Part shown: positions 50,108-58,113 of the stretch, piece by piece
Layout of the letters: each line of letters opens with the position of its first letter
How positions within the stretch are numbered: position 1 is the first letter of the stretch
DNA from: Kribbella pratensis
GTDB lineage: Bacteria > Actinomycetota > Actinomycetes > Propionibacteriales > Kribbellaceae
NCBI RefSeq assembly: GCF_004366075.1
Contig: NZ_SODU01000003.1
Coordinates: forward strand, 1,644,200-1,708,199
DNA length: 64,000 nt
Direction of reading: 5' to 3'
The notes under the pieces: generated by a model
The model's input: the letters and a program-made list of their open reading frames with translations, nothing else
What the model was told of the DNA's origin: nothing
The model's database searches: none
Position numbers and translations under genes: made by a program

Positions 50108-50775
50108 CAGGAGGCGACGACGGCCTTCAGCACCGAGGTGAAGAAGCCCAGGCCGTCCGTCGTCGGGCCGGTGAGTGTCTCGACGGCGTGCTCCGGGTGC
50201 GGCATCAGGCCCACCACGTTGCCGCGCTCGTTGCTGATACCGGCGATGTCGCGGTAGGAGCCGTTCGGGTTGCCCAGGTAGCGGGCCACCACCCTGCCCT
50301 CACCCTCCAGCCGGTCCAGCGTCGCCTCGTCGGCGACGAACGAACCGTCCTGGTTCTTCAGCACGATGGTGATCTCGTGGTTCGCGTCGTAGTCGCTGGT
50401 CCACGCGGTGCTGTTGTTCTCGATCCGCAGCGCCTGGTCCTTGCAGACGAACTTGCGGTGGTGGTTCTTGATCAGGGCGCCGGGCAGCAGGTGCGACTCG
50501 CACAGCACCTGGAAGCCGTTGCAGATGCCGAGCACCGGCATCCCCTGGCCGGCCCGCGTGATGATGGTCTCCATCACCGGCGCGAACCGCGAGATGGCAC
50601 CGGCCCGCAGGTAGTCGCCGTACGAGAATCCGCCGGGCAGGACGACCGCGTCCACACCGTGCAGGTCCGCGTCGCCGTGCCAGAGCGCGACCGCCTCGGC
50701 GCCGGCCACCGCAGCCGCGCGGCGGGCGTCCGCGTCGTCCAGCGAGCCCGGGAAGGTGACGACCCCGATCTTCAC
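50107..50775 (-). CDS. purQ: Phosphoribosylformylglycinamidine synthase glutaminase subunit PurQ
   Basis: 222 aa class I glutamine amidotransferase. The nucleophile Cys is in VLGICNGFQVLCE and the His-Glu pair in MPHPEHAVE. It supplies ammonia to PurL. GVVTFPGSLDDADARRAAAVAGAEAVALWHGDADLHGVDAVVLPGGFSYGDYLRAG is typical. Its start overlaps the purS stop by four bases. Confidence 0.97.
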   Translation of the reverse strand: MKIGVVTFPGSLDDADARRAAAVAGAEAVALWHGDADLHGVDAVVLPGGFSYGDYLRAGAISRFAPVMETIITRAGQGMPVLGICNGFQVLCESHLLPGALIKNHHRKFVCKDQALRIENNSTAWTSDYDANHEITIVLKNQDGSFVADEATLDRLEGEGRVVARYLGNPNGSYRDIAGISNERGNVVGLMPHPEHAVETLTGPTTDGLGFFTSVLKAVVAS

Positions 50776-51035
50776 TGCGCGTCCTCTTGGCCGTTCTCCA
50801 CGTGCAGCGTGTAGTCCTCGATCACCGGGTTGGCCAGCAGCGTGTCGGCGGCCTTCCGGATCTCGGCGACCCGTTCATCGGTCGCCTCACCGTCCAGGGT
50901 GATCTCGAAGCGCTTTCCCTGCCGGACGTCGGCCACGCCGTCGAAGCCGAGCCGGCCGAACGCGCCGTGCACCGCCTTGCCCTGCGGGTCGAGGATCTCG
51001 GGCTTGAGCATGACGTCGACGACAACGCGAGCCAC
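50772..51035 (-). CDS. purS: Phosphoribosylformylglycinamidine synthase subunit PurS
   Basis: 87 aa, standard PurS length. The sequence ARVVVDVMLKPEILDPQGKAVHGAFGRLGFDGVADVRQGKRFEITLDG is the classic N-terminus. It forms a complex with PurL and PurQ, bridging ammonia transfer. First gene of the operon; the promoter lies in the 112-bp gap shared with the divergent PadR gene. Confidence 0.96.
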   Translation of the reverse strand: MARVVVDVMLKPEILDPQGKAVHGAFGRLGFDGVADVRQGKRFEITLDGEATDERVAEIRKAADTLLANPVIEDYTLHVENGQEDAQ

Positions 51036-51122
51036 TGACTACTCCAGGTTCGTTGCGGGGTGACGGCTGAATCCTACCGACCGCGGCGTGGATTGCCGCA
51101 TCCTGGACTATTCACTGAGTAC

Positions 51123-51140
51123 ATACACGCGGTGTATAGT
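51123..51140 (+). promoter_or_regulatory. PadR operator overlapping a -10 element
   Basis: ATACAC-GCG-GTGTAT (51123-51137) is a perfect inverted repeat; TATAGT (51135-51140) reads as a -10 box. The GTG of the PadR gene begins seven bases later, so the mRNA is probably leaderless and self-repressed. Confidence 0.65.
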
Positions 51141-51147
51141 TCTGGCC

Positions 51148-51666
51148 GTGGCCACTGCTGAGCTCGTCCTCGGGCTGCTGTCCGCCGGCCCGGCACACGG
51201 GTACGACGTGAAGCGGGGCCATGACGCCTGGTTCCCGGACAGCCGGCCGCTCGCCTTCGGACAGGTGTACACGACTCTCGGGCGACTGGAGCGCGACGGA
51301 CTGGTCGAGATCGTCGACAAGACCTCCGGCGGCGGACCGGACCGGACGGTCTACGCGCTGACGAGCAAGGGCCGCGACCACCTGAGCGACTGGCTCAACG
51401 ACCCGGTGCCGCCGGCCTGGGGAAGCGCCGACGAGGTACTGCGGAAGCTCGTGGCAGCGATCCGGACCGGAGGCGACGCGGCGGGGTTCCTCGCCCGCCA
51501 GCGCGCCAGCCACCTGCGCCGGATCCGTGAGCTGCGCGAGACCCCGGCCGACGACGACCCGACCTCGCCGCTGGTCCGCGAGTACATCGTGGCCCACCTG
51601 GACGCCGACCTGCGCTGGCTGGACGGCGCACTGGACCGCATCTCCGAGCAGAGGGGGACTCGCTGA
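51148..51666 (+). CDS. PadR family transcriptional regulator
   Basis: 172 aa from GTG 51148; an upstream ATG at 51088 would include the operator and is unlikely. The winged helix is ELVLGLLSAGPAHGYDVKRGHDAWFPDSRPLAFGQVYTTLGRLERDGLVEIVDKTSGGGPDRTVYALTSKGRDHL; the helical C-terminus mediates dimerisation. It overlaps the ABC ATPase gene by one base (TGATG), so it controls its own operon with an export-type ABC system. Confidence 0.93.
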   Translation: MATAELVLGLLSAGPAHGYDVKRGHDAWFPDSRPLAFGQVYTTLGRLERDGLVEIVDKTSGGGPDRTVYALTSKGRDHLSDWLNDPVPPAWGSADEVLRKLVAAIRTGGDAAGFLARQRASHLRRIRELRETPADDDPTSPLVREYIVAHLDADLRWLDGALDRISEQRGTR

Positions 51667-52340
51667 TGAATGCTGCTCTGGAACTGGAACGAGTCGAGTA
51701 CGCCTACCGGCGGAACACGGCCCTGCGCGGCGTCAGCCTGCAACTCAAGCCGGGCGAGGTCGTCGCGGTGACCGGTGCGAGCGGATGCGGCAAGTCCACG
51801 CTGCTGCACTGCGCGGCCGGCATCCTCACTCCGGACGCCGGTGCTGTGCACGTGGACGGCCAGGACCTGGCTGCTCTGCCGGAGGAGCAGCGTGCGGCGC
51901 TCCGGCGTACGAAGGTCGGCATCGTGCTGCAGTTCGGTCAGCTGGTGCCGGACCTGCCACTGGTCGACAACGTGGCGCTGCCGCTCCTGCTGGGTGGCCA
52001 TGAGCGCGGTGAGGCACACAAGGCCGCGATGAACTGGCTGGACCAGGTAGGCATCGCCGACGACGCCGACGCGGTTCCGGGCGAGCTGTCCGGCGGCCAG
52101 ACGCAGCGTGCTGCGGTAGCGCGCGCACTGGTCACCGGTCCGTCCGTGGTACTCGCCGACGAGCCCACCGGCAGCCTGGACAGTCGGGCCGGCCAGGAGC
52201 TGCTCGACGTACTGCTCGAGGCTGCCCGCTACCGCGGTGCCGCTCTGCTGATGGTGACCCACGACAACCTGGTGGCGGCGTCGGCAAACCGCGAGATCCG
52301 GCTGCGCGACGGCCTGATCCAGCACGAGGTGTCACTCTGA
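51666..52340 (+). CDS. ABC transporter ATP-binding protein, LolD/MacB type
   Basis: 224 aa. Walker A GASGCGKST, Q-loop in GIVLQFGQLVPDL, signature LSGGQTQRAAVARAL and Walker B VVLADEPTGSLDS with the D-loop are complete. The type drives FtsX-like permeases, which move lipoproteins, antimicrobial peptides or signals rather than importing nutrients. Joined to both neighbours by TGATG overlaps. Confidence 0.95.
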   Translation: MNAALELERVEYAYRRNTALRGVSLQLKPGEVVAVTGASGCGKSTLLHCAAGILTPDAGAVHVDGQDLAALPEEQRAALRRTKVGIVLQFGQLVPDLPLVDNVALPLLLGGHERGEAHKAAMNWLDQVGIADDADAVPGELSGGQTQRAAVARALVTGPSVVLADEPTGSLDSRAGQELLDVLLEAARYRGAALLMVTHDNLVAASANREIRLRDGLIQHEVSL

Positions 52341-53665
52341 TGACACTCGAGACGCTGGTGCAGCTTGCGCGCTCACGGACGCCGGCGGACCGCAGCCGGG
52401 TCCAGCTGGCCACTGCAGCGCTCGCATTCAGTGGAGCCCTGCTGCTCGGCGCACTGCGCATCGCCCGCCTGGGCAAAGGTGAGCTGAGCAACGATGTCTA
52501 CAGCAACTACGTCGCCGAGAGCGGCCTCCGGTCCGGGCTGATCGCGATCCTGATCATCCTGGCCGCACTCACCGGGGGCCTCGCGGTCCAGGCCTTACGA
52601 CTCGGTACGGCGGCCCGCGAGCGGCGGCTGACTGCGCTACGACTGGCAGGCGCGTCCCGGAAGCAGCTACGGCAGCTGACCGTCACCGACGCTGCCATTG
52701 CCGGTCTGGCCGGTGGACTGCTCGCTGGACCTGCCTACCTGATCCTCAGCCTGCTCTTCGGCGCACTGCCATTGATGGCTCGGGTCCTGCCCGGCGCGGA
52801 ACTGATGGACGCGGTCCTGTGGATTCCCGTGGTTGTGATGATGACGGCAGCCGGGGCGGTGATCGGAAGTCTCCTGCACCGAGACGGGCCCGTCTCGAGG
52901 CAACCACAGTCCGTGGCGCAGCGTCGTACCGGCATCATCGCTGGACCGGTACTGATCGCGCTCGGCCTGCTCGCCTCGCCCTACGCGGGCTACGTGGGGT
53001 CCACGATCCTGCTCGCCGGCCTGGCGCTCTTCTTCCTGAGCACCTCCGGAGTCTGGATCCGCGGGTTGGGGCGGCGGCTGCAGCGGTCCGGAGACCCGGC
53101 CAACCTGCTCACCGGCCTCCGCCTGGTGACCGACTCCCGGCCCGCCTCCCGGATCTGCATGCTGCTGGGGTGCTGCGGCTTCCTCGTCGGCACCATGGTG
53201 AACGGGATCGCCGGCGTCCAGGCCGATGCCGAGTTGGACGGTACTCACACGTTCTACGACACCGGGTTCGGGCTGACGATCGCCGGACTCGTTCTGGTGG
53301 TGCTGACCGCGATGGCCGCGCTGATCGTCGGTGTCGCGGACCAACTGGTCGACCAGCGCCGCCAGTTCGCCAGCCTGACCGCGCTGGGTGTGGACCTGCC
53401 GTTCCTTCGCCGGGTCATTCGCCGCCAGTTGACCGCGGTCGCGGCTCCCGCACTGGCCGTCGGTCTGCTGTTCGGCACCGTGACCGGCATCAACCGAGTA
53501 GCCGGCGGTGCGGTCGAGCCGTTCGAGCCGGGGACGCTGCTGCTCGCGGCGATCCTGACGATCGCAGGCTGGCTCCTCGGTCACCTCGGCGGCGCCGCCG
53601 CCGGTTTCCTGCTTCGCAACCAACTCCGGGACGCACTCGATCCCGAGAACCTAAGGGCGGCCTGA
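52340..53665 (+). CDS. FtsX-like ABC transporter permease
   Basis: 441 aa with about ten predicted TM helices and two FtsX-like halves: the first around RERRLTALRLAGASRKQLRQLTVTDAAIAGLAGGL, the second around QRRQFASLTALGVDLPFLRRVIRRQLTAVAAPALAVGLL. No large extracellular MacB domain is present. Such PadR-ATPase-permease sets are typical drug or peptide resistance modules in actinobacteria; the substrate is unknown. Confidence 0.88.
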   Translation: MTLETLVQLARSRTPADRSRVQLATAALAFSGALLLGALRIARLGKGELSNDVYSNYVAESGLRSGLIAILIILAALTGGLAVQALRLGTAARERRLTALRLAGASRKQLRQLTVTDAAIAGLAGGLLAGPAYLILSLLFGALPLMARVLPGAELMDAVLWIPVVVMMTAAGAVIGSLLHRDGPVSRQPQSVAQRRTGIIAGPVLIALGLLASPYAGYVGSTILLAGLALFFLSTSGVWIRGLGRRLQRSGDPANLLTGLRLVTDSRPASRICMLLGCCGFLVGTMVNGIAGVQADAELDGTHTFYDTGFGLTIAGLVLVVLTAMAALIVGVADQLVDQRRQFASLTALGVDLPFLRRVIRRQLTAVAAPALAVGLLFGTVTGINRVAGGAVEPFEPGTLLLAAILTIAGWLLGHLGGAAAGFLLRNQLRDALDPENLRAA

Positions 53666-53704
53666 TGACTCTGCATTTGGCCGGGCCTCCGGCGCCGGCG
53701 TGGT

Positions 53705-53789
53705 CATGGGCCTTCGGCTCCCGGCCTTCCCTCGTCGCTTCGGTCGCTTCGCTCCCTACGCTCCTCAGTCCAGGCCGGGAGGGCCCATG
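53705..53789 (+). promoter_or_regulatory. Long hairpin enclosing the ribosome site and start codon of the phosphatidyltransferase gene
   Basis: CATGGGCC (53705-53712) pairs with GGCCCATG (53782-53789) and CTCCCGGCCT (53718-53727) with AGGCCGGGAG (53772-53781), leaving a 5-nt bulge and a 44-nt loop. The Shine-Dalgarno GGGAGGG and the ATG at 53787 lie inside the 3' arm. The loop contains TCGCTTCGCTC, also found at 10132 and 10187. Confidence 0.7.
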
Positions 53790-54407
53790 ACCTCACTACC
53801 GTTGGAAGTCCGGCCTGCATTGTTGCTCGCGATACCGAACCGGATCACGCTGGTTCGGACCGTGATCGCGATGGCGCTTGCCACGTATGCGTTCCAGACC
53901 GGCGAGCTGCTCTGGCTGGTGATCGGGTATGTCGCCTACTGGTTCGGTGACAGTCTCGACGGCTGGGTGGCGCGCCGCCGGAACGAGGAGTCGCTGTCCG
54001 GTGCGGTGTTCGACATCGTCTGCGACCGGGCCTGCTCGTTCCTGCTGGCGGCCGCGTTCATGGCGACGTACCCGGACACGATCGGCCCGTTGGCGCTCTA
54101 CCTGGTGCAGTTCGGCGTACTGGACACCATGCTGACGTTCTCGTTCCTGCTCTGGCCGTGGATGCTCAGCCCGAACTACTTCTACAAGGTGGACCGGCCG
54201 ATCTACGTCTGGAACTGGTCCAAGCCCGCCAAGGCGATGAACACCGGCGCCGTGGTGGTCTCGCTGATCGTCGCCGGTCAGACCGGCGCACACTGGCTGC
54301 CGTACGCCGTCGCGATCGCGGCCCTCGCGGTCAAAGTGGTCTCGTCGTACCGCCTGATCGAGATCCTCTGCGGCCGTCGCGCCGCCGCGCCGGGCGAGGC
54401 ACGATGA
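53787..54407 (+). CDS. CDP-alcohol phosphatidyltransferase family protein
   Basis: 206 aa with about six TM helices. The catalytic signature D-x2-D-G-x2-A-R-x8-G-x3-D-x3-D is present as GDSLDGWVARRRNEESLSGAVFDIVCD (about residues 51-78). The family joins CDP-activated lipids to an alcohol (inositol phosphate, glycerol phosphate, serine or others) in the membrane. The acceptor cannot be deduced. The start is inside a strong hairpin; an upstream in-frame GTG at 53700 would avoid it but lacks conserved sequence. Confidence 0.88.
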   Translation: MTSLPLEVRPALLLAIPNRITLVRTVIAMALATYAFQTGELLWLVIGYVAYWFGDSLDGWVARRRNEESLSGAVFDIVCDRACSFLLAAAFMATYPDTIGPLALYLVQFGVLDTMLTFSFLLWPWMLSPNYFYKVDRPIYVWNWSKPAKAMNTGAVVVSLIVAGQTGAHWLPYAVAIAALAVKVVSSYRLIEILCGRRAAAPGEAR

Positions 54408-54450
54408 CGGGGTGGACCCTGGACTACCCCTGGAAGGGGGCCTGAGTTCC

Positions 54451-54978
54451 GTGGCAATGGCCGGGATCACGCTTAGCCTCGGTGTCATGTGGGTGTGGCA
54501 ACTGGCACTGGCGGTGGGCTTCGGCATCGGCTCCGCCGTCGTACCGTTCATGAACGCGGAGGCGTACGTCCTCGCGCTCGGCGCCACGCATGCCCTGAAC
54601 CCGGTGGTCGCCGCGATCGGCGTGTCGATCGGGCAGACCATCGGCAAGGTCGCGATGTTCCTCGCCGTCCGCTACCGCCCCGGATATGCGGCCCGCAAGA
54701 CCAAGAAGGAACCCCGGCCGGTCAACCTGGACACCCGCTGGGGCCGCTTCGTCCAGTGGAACCGCGACCTCAGCAAACGCCTCATGGACGCCATGAGCGA
54801 CAGCCGCTGGGGCGCCCCGGTCACGCTCCTGAGCGCTTTCGTCGGCATCCCACCGCTGTACGGCGTGGCGCTCATCGGCGGCGCCTCGCGGATGCGAACC
54901 GTCGTTTTCACGCTGTCGGTCCTGGCCGGCCGCAGTGGCCGCTTCATCCTGCTCGCGCTCGGCGTGGGGCTGTTCTAA
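54451..54978 (+). CDS. Small integral membrane protein
   Basis: 175 aa from GTG 54451 (GGAAGGGGG ten bases upstream); ATG 54457, ATG 54487 or GTG 54412 are alternatives. TM segments at the N-terminus (WVWQLALAVGFGIGSAVVPFMNAEAYVLALG), middle (PVVAAIGVSIGQTIGKVAMFLAV) and C-terminus (VTLLSAFVGIPPLYGVALIGG; VVFTLSVLAGRSGRFILLALG) resemble a reduced VTT/SNARE-associated (DedA-like) fold. It may be linked functionally to the phosphatidyltransferase. The stop overlaps purC's stop (CTAA). Confidence 0.75.
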   Translation: MAMAGITLSLGVMWVWQLALAVGFGIGSAVVPFMNAEAYVLALGATHALNPVVAAIGVSIGQTIGKVAMFLAVRYRPGYAARKTKKEPRPVNLDTRWGRFVQWNRDLSKRLMDAMSDSRWGAPVTLLSAFVGIPPLYGVALIGGASRMRTVVFTLSVLAGRSGRFILLALGVGLF

Positions 54979-55850
54979 CCCTCGAACTTCCGCCCGGTCA
55001 GCTGTTCGTACGCCGCGATGTACGACGATCTGGTCCGCTCGACGACCTCGTCGGTCAACGGCGGCGGCGCCTCACCCGACGTGCGGTCCCAGCCGGACTC
55101 GAACTGCAGCCAGTCGCGGACGATCTGCTTGTCGTACGACGGCTGCTGCTTGCCCGGAGCCCACTGGTCGGCCGGCCAGAACCGGCTCGAGTCGGGTGTC
55201 AGCACCTCGTCGGCCAGCACGAGCGTCCCGTCCGCGCGGGCCCCGAACTCGAACTTCGTGTCCGCCAGGATGATCCCGCGCTCCTCGGCCATCGCCCGCG
55301 CCGTCGTGTAGATCTCGAGCGTGGTGTCCCGCAGGACAGCCGCCGTGTCCGCGCCGACGGTCGCGACCACCACGTCGTACGACACGTTCTCGTCGTGCTC
55401 GCCGAGCTCGGCCTTCGTCGCCGGCGTGAAGATCGGGGTGTCGAAGCGCGAGCCCTCGACCAGGCCGCCCGGCAGCGGGATCCCGCAGACCGCGCCGGTG
55501 GCGTTGTAGTCGACCAGTCCGGTGCCGCTCAGGTACCCGCGGGCCACGCACTCCACCGGGTAGATCGCGAGCTTCTCGCACACCACGGCCCGTCCGGCGA
55601 CCTCGGCCGGCACGTCCGTGGAGATGATGTGGTTCGGCACGTCCAACTGCTCGAACCACCACAGGCTCATCGCGGTGAGCACCTTCCCCTTGTCGGGGAT
55701 CACCGATTCCAGGACCCAGTCGAAGGCGCTCATCCGGTCGGTCGCAACCATCAGCAGGTCGCCGGACTCGAGCTCGTACAGGTCCCGGACCTTGCCGGAG
55801 TGGAGGTGCTTCGCACCGGGAATCTCAGGCGCCTGCGGAAGTGTGGTCAC
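54975..55850 (-). CDS. purC: Phosphoribosylaminoimidazole-succinocarboxamide synthase PurC
   Basis: 291 aa. Conserved blocks are HSGKVRDLYEL (start of the ATP site), VATDRMSAFDWVLES, PVECVARGYLSGTGLVDYN, DTKFEFGARADGTLVLADEVLTPDSSRFW and SYDKQIVRDWL. It condenses CAIR with aspartate to SAICAR, the step after PurE/PurK. The gene stands alone, apart from purSQL but on the same strand. Confidence 0.97.
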   Translation of the reverse strand: MTTLPQAPEIPGAKHLHSGKVRDLYELESGDLLMVATDRMSAFDWVLESVIPDKGKVLTAMSLWWFEQLDVPNHIISTDVPAEVAGRAVVCEKLAIYPVECVARGYLSGTGLVDYNATGAVCGIPLPGGLVEGSRFDTPIFTPATKAELGEHDENVSYDVVVATVGADTAAVLRDTTLEIYTTARAMAEERGIILADTKFEFGARADGTLVLADEVLTPDSSRFWPADQWAPGKQQPSYDKQIVRDWLQFESGWDRTSGEAPPPLTDEVVERTRSSYIAAYEQLTGRKFEG

Positions 55851-55871
55851 GGGCCTGATTGTTCCATCCGC

Positions 55872-56933
55872 CTACTTGCGGGCCCGCAGGGCCACCAGTT
55901 TCCCGCCGACGGTGAACAAGGCGTCACGGATCGCGCAGAGCAGTGGGTTCTCGGTCTGGCCGAGGCGGCCGACGCTGCGGGAGCGCTTCACGAGCTTCGT
56001 CGTCGCGGGCCGTCGTTCGGCGTCGTACGCCGTCAGCGCCGCCGGCAGATCGCTGGTCCGTCCGAGGTGCCGGGCCAGCGCACCGGCGTCCTCGATCGCG
56101 GAGCAGGCGCCGCGGCCCAGGTTCGGTGTCATCGCATGCGCCGCGTCGCCGAGCAGCACCACCCTCCCCTGCACGAACGGCACCAGAGGCAACGTCAGGT
56201 CGTAGATGTCGTTTTGCAGGATCTTCTCGCTGCCCGCGATCAACCGCGGCAACGGATCGTGCCAGCTCTCGAATACCGTCGGCTCGCTCTTGGTACCGGC
56301 CGGCTGGTTCGCCGTCGCGTACCAGTAGAACCGCCCGTCGATCAGCCGCGCGAACCCGAACAGTTGCCCGCGCCCCCAAGTCTCGCCACCGCCGTCGTCG
56401 AGGTCCACATCGGCGATTCCCCGGTACGCCGTGAACCCGGAGTACCGCGGTCCCGCGTACTGCGGAGACAGCGCTCCACGCACCGCGCTCCGAATCCCGT
56501 CGGCAGCCACCAGCAGCTCCGCCCGCAGCTCACCGTTGACCGTGACACCGTCCGCATCCTGCGTCACCGTCCGTACGTCGTACCCGGTCCGAACCGTCAC
56601 CGCGGGGCCGAACTCGGCCGTGATCAGGTCGTGCAGCTGCGCGCGGTGGATCATCACCGGGAGCTCCATGCCGAGATCGGCCGCACCGACCACCCAGCGA
56701 CCGTCGGGCTTGCGCATCCCGGCCGGCTTGGACTGCACCGACGCCTTCTCGACCCCCTTGACCCCGAGCTCCTCGAGCACGGCGACCGCCGACGGCCAGA
56801 CCGAGATACCGGCCCCGACCTCACCCAGCTCCGGAGCACGCTCCAGAACTGTGACCTGCCAGCCGCGCCGTTGCAGCGCGACAGCAGCCATGACCCCTCC
56901 GATACCCGCCCCGACCACGATCGCCGTACTCAT
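55872..56933 (-). CDS. FAD-dependent monooxygenase (PHBH fold)
   Basis: 353 aa. FAD-binding GxGxxG is IVVGAGIGGVMAAVALQRRGWQVTVLER; the DG motif is LLVAADGIRSAVR; the GD motif is VVLLGDAAHAMTPNLGRGACSAIEDAGALARHL. Family members hydroxylate aromatic or polyketide substrates with NAD(P)H and oxygen. It is divergent from a TetR regulator with a perfect palindrome in the gap, so a small xenobiotic or secondary metabolite probably induces it. Confidence 0.92.
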   Translation of the reverse strand: MSTAIVVGAGIGGVMAAVALQRRGWQVTVLERAPELGEVGAGISVWPSAVAVLEELGVKGVEKASVQSKPAGMRKPDGRWVVGAADLGMELPVMIHRAQLHDLITAEFGPAVTVRTGYDVRTVTQDADGVTVNGELRAELLVAADGIRSAVRGALSPQYAGPRYSGFTAYRGIADVDLDDGGGETWGRGQLFGFARLIDGRFYWYATANQPAGTKSEPTVFESWHDPLPRLIAGSEKILQNDIYDLTLPLVPFVQGRVVLLGDAAHAMTPNLGRGACSAIEDAGALARHLGRTSDLPAALTAYDAERRPATTKLVKRSRSVGRLGQTENPLLCAIRDALFTVGGKLVALRARK

Positions 56934-56940
56934 GCGATCG

Positions 56941-56958
56941 ACTCTACATCTGTAGAGT
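56941..56958. promoter_or_regulatory. TetR operator candidate, 18-bp palindrome
   Basis: ACTCTACATCTGTAGAGT has perfect 8-bp arms around TC. It lies eight bases upstream of the monooxygenase ATG in the 53-bp divergent gap. Confidence 0.75.
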
Positions 56959-56986
56959 TCAGCTGGGAAGTGCGAGACTGTGCGAC

Positions 56987-57565
56987 GTGACGAAGACGGC
57001 TCCGCGGGGCGCGGATCGGCAGGACGCCATCGCGGACGCGGCGATCCGTCTCGTCGCGACCCGTGGACTGCGCGGGCTGACGCATCGCGCCGTCGACGCC
57101 GAGGCGGGCCTGCCGCCGGGCTCCACGTCGTACTACCTGCGGACGCGGAACGCCCTGCTCACCGCGTGCGTGAGCCGGATGCTCACCCGGGACGTGGCCG
57201 GGATGCCGCCGCCCGGCGCGGATCCGGTCGAGCTGATGGTGGCGATGACGGTGGGACTCGCGCAGGATCGGCCGGACGATCTGGTCGCGCGGTACGAGTT
57301 GTCGCTGGAGGCGAGCCGTCAGCCCGAGCTGCGGGCTGCGATCGACGAAGGCGGGCGGCAGTTGCGGGCGATGCTCACGCAGTTGCTGGCCGGACTCGGC
57401 GTACCCGATCCGGAGGCGGCCGCGTGGCCTGTCGCCGCGATGCTGGACGGACTCATGTACGACCGGGTCGCCGGGACCGGCACAACGCTCTCACCAGAAG
57501 CGTTCGAGGCCGCCGTACGACGCTCTGTCACGGCGCTGATCGCCGGACTCAGAGACGGTCCGTGA
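56987..57565 (+). CDS. TetR family transcriptional regulator
   Basis: 192 aa from a GTG start. The helix-turn-helix region is RQDAIADAAIRLVATRGLRGLTHRAVDAEAGLPPGSTSYYLRTRNALLTACVSRML, typical for the family. The ligand domain carries a TetR_C-type ending (AAWPVAAMLDGLMYDRVAGTG). It probably represses the divergent monooxygenase and itself from the palindrome at 56941. The last 17 bases overlap the convergent membrane protein gene. Confidence 0.92.
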   Translation: MTKTAPRGADRQDAIADAAIRLVATRGLRGLTHRAVDAEAGLPPGSTSYYLRTRNALLTACVSRMLTRDVAGMPPPGADPVELMVAMTVGLAQDRPDDLVARYELSLEASRQPELRAAIDEGGRQLRAMLTQLLAGLGVPDPEAAAWPVAAMLDGLMYDRVAGTGTTLSPEAFEAAVRRSVTALIAGLRDGP

Positions 57566-57971
57566 CCGCGACGAACGTGAAATAGCAGACGCCGACCAGC
57601 ATGCCCACGTGGCCGAGGACGGACAGGCCGGCACCGGAACCCCAGGCGTCACTCTGCGCATCCTCGGAGTGCTTGCCTCCGCTCGGCAGCCAACGGGCCA
57701 GAAGCAACAATCCGATGACCGTGAGCAACCACCAGCCGGCCAGTATGACCAGGGCGACCCCCCGCCGACCGGTGACCAGGGCAACGACCCAGCCGATCAG
57801 CGTGATCACTCCGACCACGGTGTGCAGCCGCAACAGCGTTGCGGAGTACCCGTGCCGGCCGGCACCGTGACCGGTGCCGTCGACAACAGTCCCGCCGAGC
57901 CGGACGCGCGTGATCAGTACGACGACCGCTCCGAGCGCGGTCAGGAACCAGGTGACGTTCGACCATTCCAC
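57549..57971 (-). CDS. Four-TM membrane protein (hypothetical)
   Basis: 140 aa from GTG 57971, which has AAGGA eight bases upstream; an earlier start at 58010 is less likely. TM segments: VTWFLTALGAVVVLITRV, LLRLHTVVGVITLIGWVVALVTG, GVALVILAGWWLLTVIGLLLLARWL and LGHVGMLVGVCYFTFVAV. Spaced His residues (LRLHTVVG, GHVGML) are reminiscent of heme-binding membrane proteins, but no family is certain. Confidence 0.75.
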   Translation of the reverse strand: MEWSNVTWFLTALGAVVVLITRVRLGGTVVDGTGHGAGRHGYSATLLRLHTVVGVITLIGWVVALVTGRRGVALVILAGWWLLTVIGLLLLARWLPSGGKHSEDAQSDAWGSGAGLSVLGHVGMLVGVCYFTFVAVTDRL

Positions 57972-58040
57972 GCACCGATCCTTACCCCTCCCGATGGGCA
58001 AGTGAACCATTCAGCGTGTCGTCCCACCCACCTCACCACC

Positions 58041-58101
58041 AACTTTGTGCCCCCACCAACCAGATTTCAGCGTGCAGAATGGTCGGTGGGGGCCCAAAGT
58101 T
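58041..58101. repeat. Hairpin, copy 2 of the dispersed palindromic repeat; probable terminator
   Basis: Arms at 58041-58062 and 58080-58101 pair at 20 of 22 positions around a 17-nt loop. The left arm (ACTTTGTGCCCCCACCAACC) matches the arm of the hairpin at 6308 at 17 of 20 positions, and the loops share a TTTCAG/TCTCAG core. Like copy 1 it starts a few bases (12) after a minus-strand stop codon. Confidence 0.75.
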
Positions 58102-58113
58102 GCCTTGAGGGGG

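Noticed and set aside
54489..56990. 833-aa open frame on the plus strand
   Set aside because: Crosses purC and the monooxygenase in antisense; low-complexity Arg/Pro sequence.
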